Notes: generated by a model from the letters alone, not told the origin. 64,000 nt of DNA from Rhodococcus sp. ARC_M6 (GCF_022810305.1 NZ_JALGQH010000024.1:1-64000); one strand, 5' to 3'. Counted from the stretch's first letter, positions 8,371 to 16,662 are shown. A program made the numbers and translations.

Positions 8371-9245
8371 CAGGCGGACTGCCGAGAGTCGCCGAAGATG
8401 AGGTTGGCTCTCGCAGTTCGATGCCCCCGCGGCCGTCGCGCCGTATGGCGCTACATCTCTGGCAGGAGCGAGTACTTCCCGGGCGTGTCTTCGATCGCTG
8501 TTTTATTGGTGTCGCGCTCGGCGTGACGATTGCGCTGTCCGCTACCGCTGTCGCCAATCCGAAGATCGACATCATGATCCTGCTGCCCCTGAGCGGCGTC
8601 GTATTCACTGTTCTCGTCTGGGAGTCGCGAAAGTCTGGATCCCGACGACCGAAGTTTGATCGTGGTGAATGGTCTCGAACAGGCCGCTGGATGTGGGTCG
8701 GGGTTCGGAGATCTCTGAAGTGGCTCGGGTTCGTGGTTCCCCGACCGTCTTCGCGCTCTCCAGTGTGGGTGCGAGTAGCTGTGTGGGGTGTGCTCCTCCC
8801 TTCGCTTCTCGGTTTGGGCTTGTTTCTGATGTGGTTCGCGATCGGGTCCCTCGATCCTGAGCTGTTCACTGTGACCGATCCCGAACAGATTGCGGCGAGA
8901 CAGCAGCGACGTGATCAGTACCTGCGAGGAGGAATCCTCACAGCACTGGCTACAGCGTTCATCGGTGCGGCACTCGCGGAGGAAGTCATATTCCGGTCAG
9001 TCGTGTTGGCGGTGCAGCGTGCGCGACCCCGGAACTGGGTCCTCCTGACAGGGATCTCACTGCTGACCGTGGTGGCTTTTGCGCTCGTTCATTCAGACTT
9101 CGGTACCGGCAACGTCGTCAACGCTGGTGTGAACGCAATAGCGTTTACGGCCATCGCGCTCTACACGCGCTCGTTATGGCCGGCGATCGCAACGCACGGC
9201 GTCTACAACGCGATCATCATGGTCGGGAACTATCTGACGATGTGA
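8367..9245 (+). CDS. CPBP-family intramembrane protease
   Basis: 292 residues with several membrane segments. The family motifs are present: EEVIFR (EExxxR), then VHSDFGTGNVVNAG with the conserved His, and THGVYNAI (HxxxN). CPBP (Abi/Rce1-like) proteins are glutamic-type membrane endopeptidases; in bacteria some are linked to bacteriocin immunity or surface protein processing. The N-terminal ~50 residues are basic and cytosolic, and the catalytic motifs lie in the C-terminal third. Translationally coupled to the small gene upstream. The substrate cannot be told from the sequence. Confidence 0.8.
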   Translation: MTGGLPRVAEDEVGSRSSMPPRPSRRMALHLWQERVLPGRVFDRCFIGVALGVTIALSATAVANPKIDIMILLPLSGVVFTVLVWESRKSGSRRPKFDRGEWSRTGRWMWVGVRRSLKWLGFVVPRPSSRSPVWVRVAVWGVLLPSLLGLGLFLMWFAIGSLDPELFTVTDPEQIAARQQRRDQYLRGGILTALATAFIGAALAEEVIFRSVVLAVQRARPRNWVLLTGISLLTVVAFALVHSDFGTGNVVNAGVNAIAFTAIALYTRSLWPAIATHGVYNAIIMVGNYLTM

Positions 9246-9308
9246 CTACTGCCCGATCTTCACGTGGAGTTTGATGTACGACCGAAAACGAATCGAAAGG
9301 ATCTGAGT

Positions 9309-9503
9309 ATGGCTGAGGAGCACACCATCAGTACCCGCTCTGCATTGGAGTCGACGCTGTATCAGGCAACGAAGCATCTGCGTGTGATCACTGCTGCGGA
9401 TCTCGCGGCCGTCGTCGACGGTCACACCGTTGAATCTGAATCGGCAGTGCCGATCGACATTGCGTTTCCACCACCGGGGAACACGGAGCATTTGTTCAAC
9501 TGA
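9309..9503 (+). CDS. Small hypothetical protein
   Basis: 64 residues from ATG 9309, preceded by GAAAGGATCTGAGT; an in-frame ATG at 9264 has no ribosome binding site. Soluble, with a short helix and no known motif. It lies 63 bases after the CPBP protease gene and is followed by two strong hairpins. Confidence 0.5.
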   Translation: MAEEHTISTRSALESTLYQATKHLRVITAADLAAVVDGHTVESESAVPIDIAFPPPGNTEHLFN

Positions 9504-9551
9504 CATCCGGTGCGCCGCGCTGCAATGGTGGCGTACCGAGATACTGGCGCA

Positions 9552-9640
9552 GCGCTTGTTCGGGCTCGATGCCCGAACAAGCGCCACCGCATACGGGAGC
9601 GGCCCCGACTTCTTCGCGAAGTCGGGGCCGCTGCCGTTTT
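9552..9640 (+). terminator. Two tandem hairpin terminators between convergent genes
   Basis: Hairpin 1 has a 13-bp stem (GCGCTTGTTCGGG at 9552-9564, complement 9572-9584). Hairpin 2 has a 15-bp stem (AGCGGCCCCGACTTC at 9598-9612, complement 9618-9632), a 5-base loop and GCCGTTTTT after it, a classical rho-independent terminator on the plus strand. The minus-strand DUF4192 gene ends right next to it at 9641. Confidence 0.85.
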
Positions 9641-10663
9641 TCAGCTGTCGAGGTTGTCGACGCCGACGCCGAAGGATCGCGCTGCCTCCGCGCTGATCGC
9701 GTGCAGCTGCGTGGTGACTGCGGCGGGCGAGACCGCGTGCTCGAGTGCAAAGTCGAGCAAGTTACGCAGCGGGGTGTCGTGCTCGCCGTTGCCTTCGATC
9801 ACTGCGGCTTGCGCAGCCTCCAGCGCGATACCGGTACTGGGTCCGTCGCCGCTGATGTATGAGCAGTACGCCGCGACGGTGAGAATCTGAATTCGAGCGT
9901 TGCCGCGTACCTGGCGGGCGATGGTCGCGAACGCATGGGCGGCTGCGTGCTCGTTTCCGTTGGCGGTGAACAGCAGGGCATCACGTGCGGTGGGGCTGAT
10001 CGTGGCGCACAGTCCGACACGGCCGGCCAGCTCGGCGTCCGGGTTGCCGCGTGTGCGGATGAGTGTCACGAGTTCGGTGACGGTGTGGCGAACGAAGTCC
10101 GGTCCCTGTGCGTGCAGCGCTGCGTGTGCGGGTGCGGTGTCCGCTTCGACGGTGACGGCGTAGCGGGCGGCGATGTCCTCGCGTGAGGCTGCGGTGCTGC
10201 GGCCCTCTTCGACGGCGTTGTGAATGCTCAACGTTGAGGCGTTCGGGTCTTCGGTGAGTCCGGTCGCGTACGTGTCGAGGTCGGTCCACAACGCTCCGGC
10301 TTCGAGCGCGGTGACGTGCAGGGCGAGCATGTCGTGGATTCCGGCGTCACGGAATCCCTGGCGCAGGATCGCGATCTGGTCGAGCGCGATGACTGCGGCG
10401 GCGTCTTCGGCGACGGCAACGCAGATCGTGGCGGTGGTCTCGGCGCGTGCGGCGGCTTGGAGGTACGGTGCGGGATCGAATTCGGCACCCTCGCCGGTGG
10501 CGGCGTCGGTGCGCGTGACAAGGGCAATCTGTTTGGTGGTTCGGCCGTCGACGATTTCGTCTTTGAGCATGATCACGATGACCGATGCGGTCGGGATGAA
10601 TCCGAGCATGGTGGGGATGGAGGCGAGTACCTCGGTGGCGGTGTTCAAACGGATGCGCTGCAT
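9641..10663 (-). CDS. DUF4192 family protein
   Basis: 340 residues from ATG 10663 (GAGGGG upstream). The frame stays open upstream but enters the repeated leader element, so the extension was rejected. The N-terminus LASIPTMLGFIPTASVIVIML is the signature of actinobacterial DUF4192. The family is conserved on chromosomes and plasmids of this group; its function is unknown. Cytosolic, without membrane segments. It is directly downstream of leader element A and in the predicted leading region, so it may be expressed early after DNA entry. Confidence 0.8.
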   Translation of the reverse strand: MQRIRLNTATEVLASIPTMLGFIPTASVIVIMLKDEIVDGRTTKQIALVTRTDAATGEGAEFDPAPYLQAAARAETTATICVAVAEDAAAVIALDQIAILRQGFRDAGIHDMLALHVTALEAGALWTDLDTYATGLTEDPNASTLSIHNAVEEGRSTAASREDIAARYAVTVEADTAPAHAALHAQGPDFVRHTVTELVTLIRTRGNPDAELAGRVGLCATISPTARDALLFTANGNEHAAAHAFATIARQVRGNARIQILTVAAYCSYISGDGPSTGIALEAAQAAVIEGNGEHDTPLRNLLDFALEHAVSPAAVTTQLHAISAEAARSFGVGVDNLDS

Positions 10664-10699
10664 GTCGTTCCCCTCGCTGATGAAAGTGACCGGGCCGGG

Positions 10700-10990
10700 T
10701 GCCCCGCCAATTTTTTTCGCCTGCTGGCAAAGGAGAATCGCGTCGGCATGAGGGGGCCGGAGTGCCACCCCTGGGCCGAGAAAATTTCGGCGGGAGCTTG
10801 CGAGTGACGAAAATTTCTCGGAGCCATCGGCCGGCGCTTGCGCCGCCAGGGGTTGCGCGCAGGTCACCGCCGACGAGAATCGGAAGGCCAGAAGGAGAAC
10901 AAAAAGATGTTCTTCATCAGGACGTAGCGCAGCGGAGTTCATTTCGGGGGACGCCGAAGGTGGCCGGCCGCCGGGCAGGCGTCACCTTTG
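10700..10990 (-). promoter_or_regulatory. Repeated leader element, copy A (candidate single-strand promoter)
   Basis: One of three related ~290-bp elements (others at about 12660-12960 and 22410-22700). Each lies immediately upstream of a minus-strand gene group. Its core is an imperfect hairpin: CCGAGAAAATTTCG (10776-10789) pairs with CGAAAATTTCTCGG (10808-10821) with one A-A mismatch at stem position 9. The flanks are also conserved, notably GGTTGCGCGCAGGTCACCGC and TCGGAAGGCCAGAAGGA. No gene is supported within it. Confidence 0.65.
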
Positions 10991-11296
10991 CGCCGGCCGC
11001 GCGCAGTCGCAGCACTCCCACTGACCACCGACCCGGGTACAGGTGCGGCGTTGCTCGCACAGCCAGCATCGTTGATTGCGTCGGGTCAACTGCTGCGGTC
11101 CGGTCGCGGCGGGCCGTGGGGGTTCGGTGGTCTCGGCGCGCTCTCGCTCGGATACGGGCCTGATCATGTCGCCGAAGATGCGACGGCACTGCGAGCAGAT
11201 TTCTCCGTCCTCGGCCACGATGTTCGAGCATCCCGCGAGAACGCATCCGGTGAACATCTGCGGATCCACCATCGCCTCTGCCTTCGGGGCGCTCAC
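10982..11296 (-). CDS. Cysteine-rich zinc-finger protein
   Basis: 104 residues from GTG 11296, chosen because it overlaps the upstream stop (GTGA) and the longer frame is out of character. Cysteine pairs occur as CVLAGC, CSQC, CWLCEQRRTC and CCDC, suggesting two zinc-binding sites. Such small zinc-finger proteins are common on actinobacterial plasmids; nucleic-acid binding is likely but not shown. Its stop touches the end of leader element A, upstream of DUF4192. Confidence 0.6.
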   Translation of the reverse strand: MSAPKAEAMVDPQMFTGCVLAGCSNIVAEDGEICSQCRRIFGDMIRPVSERERAETTEPPRPAATGPQQLTRRNQRCWLCEQRRTCTRVGGQWECCDCARPAQR

Positions 11297-11631
11297 CACC
11301 GGAACCGGATTCCGTGCGGTGCGGCGGCGCGCTCGACTCGGCCGTAAACCCGATTCACGCGTGAGGGTGCGATCTGTCCGGCGTCGTAGGCGCGGCGGGT
11401 CGCGACGGCGAGCAGGGCGACGGCTTCGCGGGCGCTCACTTCGTGCGCGAGGGTGAGCCACCCGATTTCGGCTTGCATCCCTACCGCGCTCGTGGCGGCG
11501 GTGATCTTTGCGGTCAGTGTCTCGAGGATCTCGGCGGCCGCCATTCCTGAGGGTGTAATCGCGGGGTACGCGGCGTCGATGGTGTTGCTGTACATCGTGT
11601 CGGCGCGCAGCTCGTCGGTGGTGGTGCTCAT
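11293..11631 (-). CDS. Small hypothetical protein
   Basis: 112 residues, helical, with GAAAGGG before the ATG. No known motif; tail is basic (RVERAAAPHGIRFRW). It follows the ArdC-like gene, separated by a 16-bp hairpin, and is coupled to the zinc-finger gene by a 4-base overlap. It probably belongs to the ArdC operon. Confidence 0.6.
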   Translation of the reverse strand: MSTTTDELRADTMYSNTIDAAYPAITPSGMAAAEILETLTAKITAATSAVGMQAEIGWLTLAHEVSAREAVALLAVATRRAYDAGQIAPSRVNRVYGRVERAAAPHGIRFRW

Positions 11632-11657
11632 GTCGTTGCCCTTTCGTAGACTTTCGG

Positions 11658-11696
11658 GTGCGACACCGGGCGGCCTCTTACCGCCCGGTGTCGCAC
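11658..11696 (-). repeat. Intercistronic hairpin, copy 1
   Basis: Perfect 16-bp stem (GTGCGACACCGGGCGG at 11658-11673, complement 11681-11696) with loop CCTCTTA. The same arrangement recurs at 21398-21436. In both places it separates two minus-strand genes and is followed by a near-identical CGTAGA-containing segment and the ribosome binding site. Confidence 0.8.
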
Positions 11697-11718
11697 TGCG
11701 TTTGCGGGGTGCTGCCGT

Positions 11719-12621
11719 CTATGCGGCTGCGGTGTCCTCGGCTTCGTCGGCGCGGGGTTCGAGTGCCTCGGCGAGGGTGTGGACGGTCGCCAGGACTGCG
11801 CGGGCTGTGTCGGTGATGACCTCGAGGTCTCCGTTTCCCCATCCGGCGATGTAGCCGATGCTGTAATCGGTGGTATCCAGTCCGAGTAATCCGGCCAGGA
11901 CGTAGGCGACGGATTCGGCTTCCACTTCGGCGCGGCCTCGGTGCAGCTCGGCGGGCTCGATGTCTCCGCTGGCGTGCATGAGCGCGTGAGCGGCTTCGTG
12001 AATCATCGTTTTCGCGGCTTGTGCGTCGCTGATCGTGTCGTCGACGATGATGCGGCGTGATCCGTCGAGGCTGGTGCGGCCGTTCGATTCTCCGGCGATG
12101 TGCTCGCGGGTGACGGTCCATCCCTGTTCCGTCATCACCTGTGCGATGCGGGTGTAGATGGCGGCGGGGTCTTCGCCTTGCAGTCGGGTGGTGATGGTCT
12201 CGGCTGCTGCTGCGGGGTGCCCTTCGATCGGATCGGTCTGGGCGATGTCGAACACGGACAGGATCGGGAACCGTGCTGCTCGGCGAGTGGTTTCCTCGCC
12301 GGTCTCGGTGTCGGTTTCGGTGATCTTCTTGGTCGAGTAGCCGAAAATCTTGATCGACTTTTCGCCCTTGCGGACCTGGCGTCCGAGTTCCTGCCACTTG
12401 CGGAATCCGGCGACCTGGCTCGCGTCCGGCGCCTGCGAGAAAATCAACATCACGTTGTTGAAGCTGTACGCGTGGAACGCTGCTGCGGCGGTCAGGTAGG
12501 CGGCCCATGCATCGGTGTCGGTGAGCTGGGCAACCTTCGCGGTGATGCTCTCGTGCAGTGCGGCGGCCTGCTCGCGGCGCGCTGCGCTCTTGTCCGCCGT
12601 GGTCTTCGCCTGTGCGCTCAT
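11719..12621 (-). CDS. ardC: ArdC-like antirestriction protein
   Basis: 300 residues from ATG 12621 (GGAGG about 10 bases upstream); the longer frame enters the leader repeat. The N-terminal ArdC domain (about 20-130) contains AYLTAAAAFHAYSFNNVMLI and AGFRKWQELGRQVRKGEKSI, the single-strand DNA-binding region. The C-terminal zincin-like metallopeptidase domain has HEAAH at 208-212, with a candidate third ligand glutamate near 232-236. ArdC proteins protect incoming plasmid DNA from restriction. It stands first after leader copy B, in the predicted leading region. Confidence 0.85.
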   Translation of the reverse strand: MSAQAKTTADKSAARREQAAALHESITAKVAQLTDTDAWAAYLTAAAAFHAYSFNNVMLIFSQAPDASQVAGFRKWQELGRQVRKGEKSIKIFGYSTKKITETDTETGEETTRRAARFPILSVFDIAQTDPIEGHPAAAAETITTRLQGEDPAAIYTRIAQVMTEQGWTVTREHIAGESNGRTSLDGSRRIIVDDTISDAQAAKTMIHEAAHALMHASGDIEPAELHRGRAEVEAESVAYVLAGLLGLDTTDYSIGYIAGWGNGDLEVITDTARAVLATVHTLAEALEPRADEAEDTAAA

Positions 12622-12659
12622 AACTGGAACCTCCGCTGATCCGGTGGCGTCCCCCTGCT

Positions 12660-12965
12660 CGGTGGCCGCCAATTTTTTTGCCCTGCTGGCAAAGGAGAAT
12701 CGCGTCGGCATGAGGGGGCCGGAGTGCCACCCCTGGGCCGGGAAAATTTCTCTGCGAGCGTGCGAGTGCGGGTTGAGAAAATTTCTCGGAGCCCTCGGGC
12801 CGGCATCGCCGCCAGGGGTTGCGCGCAGGTCACCGCCGACGAGAATCGGAAGGCCAGAAGGACAAACAAATCAACGCTTTTCGCTGGTGCGGAGCGCAGC
12901 GGAGCTCAATTCGGAGGACACCGAAGGTGGCCGGCCGCTGGGCAGGCGCCAACACACCGCCGCAA
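12660..12965 (-). promoter_or_regulatory. Repeated leader element, copy B
   Basis: Upstream of the ArdC-like gene. The hairpin arms are CCGGGAAAATTTCTC (12738-12752) and GAGAAAATTTCTCGG (12775-12789), with an A-A mismatch at position 9 and a G-T pair at position 4. The surrounding ~290 bp align with copies A and C. Confidence 0.65.
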
Positions 12966-13415
12966 CGGGCCTGGCGTTCGCACCTCCCACTCGGTGCGCT
13001 GGCGGGGTGATTGTGCGGGAGCGACGGAGGCCGGCCACGTGTGGTGTCGCGGTAGCTCTGCTCTCGCGGTGAGTTCCCTGAAGAGAAACGGCCTATTTAA
13101 ACTCGCTCGTATTCTAAGAGGGGATATCTTTTAGCCCTTGTTAGTAAATACGCCACGATGCACCCAGCTTGGAGTGCCGGAGCATTATTATCGTGTCTGT
13201 ACGGGCAGCTGAGAGCCAATTCTTGCCGGGTGTATCAATTCAGTCTCGCGACTCCGGGAAGCTCGCAGATTGTCGGTGTGACCTGGTACGATTGCTCTAC
13301 CTTCTCGAAAAATCGGGAAGGCCAGGAATCCCAGAAAGAACGGAAGTGCACCAGAAGTGTGTGGAAATTCTGATTCAAAGGGGACATATGTGAATTGATA
13401 CGAAAGGACACTCAC
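12966..13415. other. Non-coding, partly AT-rich promoter region
   Basis: No gene is supported. The stretch 13090-13160 is AT-rich (GGATATCTTTTAGCCC and following), unlike its GC-rich surroundings, and could hold promoters for the plus-strand gene at 13416. Short plus-strand frames near 13160-13390 lack ribosome binding sites. Confidence 0.4.
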
Positions 13416-13790
13416 ATGAATAGAAGTAATGAGTTACATGAGGAAAACGGATCTAGTCGAGAGAATGCATCTGGACAAAGGACTCGATCTCGTTGGTGGT
13501 CGGATGAGTCTTTGGCAACGCAGGTGTGGCGCGGCGATCGGTCCATGCAGGTGATCGGCAAGGCAGCGGATGCCGTTTGGGGTCTGATCAGCGTGGTTTT
13601 CCTGCTGATTCGCGTCGTAGGCTGGCTGGGGTATGAGGTTCCTTTTGGGGATCCCGCTGCGCTTGAATTTGTGAAGTCGGCAGTTTGGATCCCTGGATTC
13701 AAAGGTTTGGTGCGTCGGGTGTTGATTGTGGCGTTGGCGTTGCCGCTGATTCTGGTGGGCTGGTTGGTTCGATGGGTACGAAGAGCGTGA
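13416..13790 (+). CDS. Small membrane protein of unknown function
   Basis: 124 residues from ATG 13416 (CGAAAGGA upstream). A polar N-terminal ~45 residues is followed by two hydrophobic segments (VWGLISVVFLLIRVVGWLGY and VLIVALALPLILVGWLV) and a basic end, so probably a two-pass inner membrane protein. The upstream region is AT-rich. No family recognised. It is one of few plus-strand genes in this region. Confidence 0.6.
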   Translation: MNRSNELHEENGSSRENASGQRTRSRWWSDESLATQVWRGDRSMQVIGKAADAVWGLISVVFLLIRVVGWLGYEVPFGDPAALEFVKSAVWIPGFKGLVRRVLIVALALPLILVGWLVRWVRRA

Positions 13791-13830
13791 GGGCGCTGTT
13801 CGTAGGCCCTTAATCGCAAATGGAGATGAG

Positions 13831-13860
13831 GATGGTCCGACCCTGAGTCGGGCCATTTCT
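13831..13860 (+). terminator. Probable terminator
   Basis: ATGGTCCGAC and GTCGGGCCAT pair with one T-G wobble around loop CCTGA, followed by TTCT. It lies 42 bases after the small membrane protein gene. Confidence 0.55.
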
Positions 13861-14009
13861 CTGTCCGGGGGTTGTCCGTCGGGGGTCGAGGCTTGGTCGC
13901 GTTTCGGCTGGTCGGACGTGCGTTTCGGATCTTCGTCGGCGGCGCTTGGTGGTTGAACGCTGCTAATTTGGGCGTGTCCACAGGTTGATGCGAGGTGGGG
14001 GAAAAGTTG

Positions 14010-14369
14010 ATGGATAGTTGGAGTCCGGATTTTCGGCCGCGGAAGTGGGAGCGAGAAAAGGAGCAGTTCGCGGCATGGATGGCCGGCGCGGACGTTCGTG
14101 GGCTGTGGAAACGTCGCCGTTTCGGAATCTGGCGCGAGGAGCAGTTTTCGGCGCGGATACGCGTTGCTCGCGACGCTGAGCAGAAGCGTCAAGCGGAGCT
14201 GATGGCGAATCCCAGTGCTGAGCTTGTTGAGGCATATCGGGAGTTGCAGGCTGCGGAGGCGGCGTCCGGTGCGAGGATCGGTTGCGCGCGGGGCGGCGAT
14301 ATGACTGACCCGAAAACGGTTCGGGCTCTTGCTCGGCTGTTGAGTGATCCCGCCGAAAAGTTTCAGTAG
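14010..14369 (+). CDS. Small basic hypothetical protein
   Basis: 119 residues from ATG 14010, preceded by GGTGGGGGAAAAG; an in-frame upstream start at 13995 is less well placed. Rich in Arg/Glu/Trp (RPRKWEREKEQFAAWM), helical and soluble. No motif recognised. It converges on the Fic toxin gene. Confidence 0.5.
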   Translation: MDSWSPDFRPRKWEREKEQFAAWMAGADVRGLWKRRRFGIWREEQFSARIRVARDAEQKRQAELMANPSAELVEAYRELQAAEAASGARIGCARGGDMTDPKTVRALARLLSDPAEKFQ

Positions 14370-14421
14370 GAGCAATTCACGGGCCGCATTTGTGCTGGTC
14401 AGTCCGCTTTTGTTTGGAGTT

Positions 14422-15267
14422 TCAGTCGCGGCCGAGGTCGTGGGCGCGTTTCGGTGTCTGGGTCCGCGAGGTTTCCGGCCCGGTCGTCCCTGATTCCCGT
14501 GAACCCGTCGGTGGCTGTGACGGGTAGTCGAGTAGGCGGCTGCGTATGAGGTCGCTGAGTTCGTTGGGGTTGTAGGGTTCGCGGTTTCCGCTGCGTAGAT
14601 GCTCGATCATCGCTTTGTGGTGCTCGGCCACCTCGAGGTGGATGACGTTGCCTTGGGTGCTGGCGAGTGTGGGTGGTTCGGTGTTGTTGCGGTGTACGCC
14701 GGGGGTTAGGACGTCGCGGAGTGGTGTGTGGGTTGCTTCCATGGCGACGTAGCGGGCTGCTTGTACTGCGGAGGCGTGGACTTTTTGCCAGTCGATGGTC
14801 CAGCCGGAGGATTTGAGGAGTTCGTCGAAGAAGACTCGTTGTGTTCGGGAGTTGCCGTCTCGGAATGGGTGCAGGACGGTGGTTTCGCCCCAGTGGTAGG
14901 CGAGTCGGTCGACGGCGCGGTCTTTCGGGAGTCCTTGGGGGAAGTTGTCTTTGGCGATTCCGCGGAAGATGAACGCTGCTTGATTTTCGATGTGTTCGGG
15001 TCGGCAGTGTGGGAGGTTCATGCCGACGGCGCCGGTGTCGCGGGTGCGGAGGGTGCCGGCCCAGTCGTAGACGTCTTGCAGGATGAATTGGTGGATCTTT
15101 TTGAGGTGGTCGAAGTCGAAATTGCCTGGTATGGGCTGTGTTTCGAGTTGCAGGATTCGCTGGTAGGCGGCTGCTCGTTCGACTACTGCGAGTTTCGCGG
15201 GGTCGGTGATGCCGTATTTGTTTTTGAGGACGCCTGGGGCGATCTCGTACTCGTAGGGGTCGTTCAC
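14422..15267 (-). CDS. Fic-domain toxin (AMP-transferase type)
   Basis: 281 residues. The Fic motif HPFRDGNSR (133-141) carries the catalytic histidine H133; the usual GN(G/K)R is GNSR here. The preceding helices (FDHLKKIHQFILQDVYDWAG) fit a VbhT/FicT-type core. The C-terminal ~90 residues are proline- and charge-rich and probably disordered. Fic enzymes transfer AMP to target proteins such as topoisomerase subunits. The ATG overlaps the antitoxin stop (ATGA). No BID or secretion domain is seen, so a plasmid-stability toxin is more likely than an exported effector. Confidence 0.85.
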   Translation of the reverse strand: MNDPYEYEIAPGVLKNKYGITDPAKLAVVERAAAYQRILQLETQPIPGNFDFDHLKKIHQFILQDVYDWAGTLRTRDTGAVGMNLPHCRPEHIENQAAFIFRGIAKDNFPQGLPKDRAVDRLAYHWGETTVLHPFRDGNSRTQRVFFDELLKSSGWTIDWQKVHASAVQAARYVAMEATHTPLRDVLTPGVHRNNTEPPTLASTQGNVIHLEVAEHHKAMIEHLRSGNREPYNPNELSDLIRSRLLDYPSQPPTGSRESGTTGPETSRTQTPKRAHDLGRD

Positions 15268-15485
15268 TCGGGCTGTGCTGCCTCGTATTCGGCGAGTGCT
15301 GCGGCGACTGCGAGTTCAACGGCTTTGTCGCCGGTGATTTCTCCGCGTAGTTGCCGGCGGCCGATTTCGACGTCGGTGGCGCTGGGTTCCATGCCGGCCA
15401 TGCGGTGTCCGGCTGTGGCGGCGGCGATGGCTCGGTCGATCTGGGCTTCGGTCATGTGCGACTGTGCGTTGCGTGCAGTGGTCAC
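15264..15485 (-). CDS. VbhA-like antitoxin of the Fic pair
   Basis: 73 residues. The ending RRQLRGEITGDKAVELAVA is typical of VbhA-type antitoxins. These inhibit the partner Fic protein by placing a Glu from an (S/T)xxxE(G/N) helix into the ATP site. The matching segment here reads GHRMAGMEPSA, lacking the Ser and Glu at the expected places. Coupled to the toxin by ATGA overlap, as is usual for such pairs. Confidence 0.75.
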   Translation of the reverse strand: MTTARNAQSHMTEAQIDRAIAAATAGHRMAGMEPSATDVEIGRRQLRGEITGDKAVELAVAAALAEYEAAQPE

Positions 15486-15551
15486 CGGTGCTCCTTCGTC
15501 GACTCGGGCGAGTGTGGTGGTGCGCAGGGGAGCTGCGCACCGTTGTCTATT

Positions 15552-15680
15552 CTACCTGATCATTGCCTGTTTCCTGCGGTCAACAACGGTTGTGGAGCGG
15601 TGCCTGAACAGGGTGTTTCGGTTTTGTGCGGCGGCCTTGTCGGTGCGCTCCTCGAGGGGGGCGTCTGCGAGGGGTTGCAC
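15552..15680 (-). CDS. Possible small ORF duplicating a neighbour's C-terminus
   Basis: 42 codons from GTG 15680, two bases after the stop of the small membrane protein. Its segment EERTDKAAAQNRNTLF repeats the last residues of the gene at 15969-16136 (EKRTDNAAAQTQNTLF). It may be a diverged duplicate fragment rather than a working gene. Confidence 0.35.
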   Translation of the reverse strand: MQPLADAPLEERTDKAAAQNRNTLFRHRSTTVVDRRKQAMIR

Positions 15681-15682
15681 TG

Positions 15683-15901
15683 CTAGCTTTGCCCGCTGTA
15701 CCGGCGCCATACGTAGGGGGTGGCGGCGACGAGAACCAGCAACAGCGTGACCAGGGCGAGGATCATGCCGAATTGCCACGGCTTCATTGCGTCGGGAAAG
15801 AACAGCCAGCCGATCAGTGTTCCGAGTACGAATCCGGCTACTGCTGACGCGGCTCCTGCTTTTGCGACTGGGGCAACGATGGTGGCGATCTCGTTGTTCA
15901 T
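15683..15901 (-). CDS. Small membrane protein
   Basis: 72 residues with two hydrophobic segments (about 12-34 and 43-62) and a short basic C-terminus (VWRRYSGQS). A ribosome binding site (GAAAGGAACGCC) precedes the ATG. It belongs to the string of small minus-strand genes running from 17560 down to here. Function unknown. Confidence 0.6.
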   Translation of the reverse strand: MNNEIATIVAPVAKAGAASAVAGFVLGTLIGWLFFPDAMKPWQFGMILALVTLLLVLVAATPYVWRRYSGQS

Positions 15902-15968
15902 GGCGTTCCTTTCTGTCGTTTCCGGCGATTGTGCCTGGTAGGTCCGACACGGACCTACGGACGGGTGT

Positions 15969-16136
15969 TCAGAACAGAGTGTTTTGGGTTTGTGCTGCGG
16001 CGTTGTCGGTGCGTTTCTCGTAGGCGGTTGCGAGGGTTTGTGCGGCGGTGGGGCTGCATCCCATTTCGGTGCCGATGTCGTCCCAGCTGGCTCCGTGGTG
16101 GTGCAGTTGCCAGGCGTCGTGTTCGTCGTCGCTCAT
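15969..16136 (-). CDS. Small predicted helix-turn-helix protein
   Basis: 55 residues from ATG 16136, overlapping the previous gene by 4 bases (ATGA). The segment HHHGASWDDIGTEMGCSPTAAQTLATAYEK looks like a short helix-turn-helix of the sigma-70 region 4 type. A DNA-binding role is inference. Its C-terminal 16 residues are repeated at 15552-15680. Confidence 0.5.
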   Translation of the reverse strand: MSDDEHDAWQLHHHGASWDDIGTEMGCSPTAAQTLATAYEKRTDNAAAQTQNTLF

Positions 16137-16471
16137 GATGGCGTTAACCCTGTCTCCGGCGGCCGCTGGTCGAAACTTGCTGGCGGAGGGGTGAGATCTC
16201 GCGTCCATCCGCGATCGCTGAGCACGTTGTCTATGCGGGTGATGTTGGCGAGTTGTGAGCCTCGCAGTGTGACACGAAGTCGGTACGAAGGTTGACGCCA
16301 GAAAGTGATCGAGTGGCACATCGGGCCGAGTGCGTTGACCGCTGACGGATAGTCATTGATCCAGTGCTGGCGTTCGGCCAGACTCACCCGCCGTCCTGGT
16401 TCCGCTTTCCGGCGTTCAAACCAGAGAACGGCCTCGTCGGGCATCAGGTCCTTACCGTTCGCTTCGGTCAT
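16133..16471 (-). CDS. Hypothetical protein
   Basis: 112 residues from ATG 16471 with GGAGAA upstream. Soluble, Trp- and Arg-rich (VLWFERRKAEPGRRVSLAE). No family recognised. Overlaps both neighbours by 4 bases, so it is translated as part of a tight minus-strand operon. Confidence 0.55.
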   Translation of the reverse strand: MTEANGKDLMPDEAVLWFERRKAEPGRRVSLAERQHWINDYPSAVNALGPMCHSITFWRQPSYRLRVTLRGSQLANITRIDNVLSDRGWTRDLTPPPASFDQRPPETGLTPS

Positions 16472-16662
16472 GTTCGATTCTCCTTGGCGTCTAAAGGTTT
16501 CCGGCGGCTGGCGGCTTTGGCGAAGCTGTAAACGGAGGCGGTGAGGGCGATGATTCCGGCGGTGATCACGTGTTTGGTGCCGATCGTGAAGTCCAGGGCC
16601 GCAACGGCGAGCGCGAGGACTCCGAAGATGCTGTGTTTCACCACACCTGGCTTGTTGGTCAT
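16468..16662 (-). CDS. Small membrane protein
   Basis: 64 residues with two hydrophobic stretches (IFGVLALAVAALDFTIG and VITAGIIALTASVYSFA) and a basic tail. Overlaps the genes on both sides by 4 bases. Function unknown. Confidence 0.55.
   Translation of the reverse strand: MTNKPGVVKHSIFGVLALAVAALDFTIGTKHVITAGIIALTASVYSFAKAASRRKPLDAKENRT

Noticed and set aside
10664..10942. N-terminal extension of the DUF4192 frame
   Set aside because: The extra 93 codons lie in the repeated leader element and correspond to similar out-of-context frames at the other copies; a good ribosome binding site precedes ATG 10663.
12622..12711. N-terminal extension of the ArdC-like frame
   Set aside because: It enters leader copy B, and ATG 12621 has GGAGG at proper spacing.
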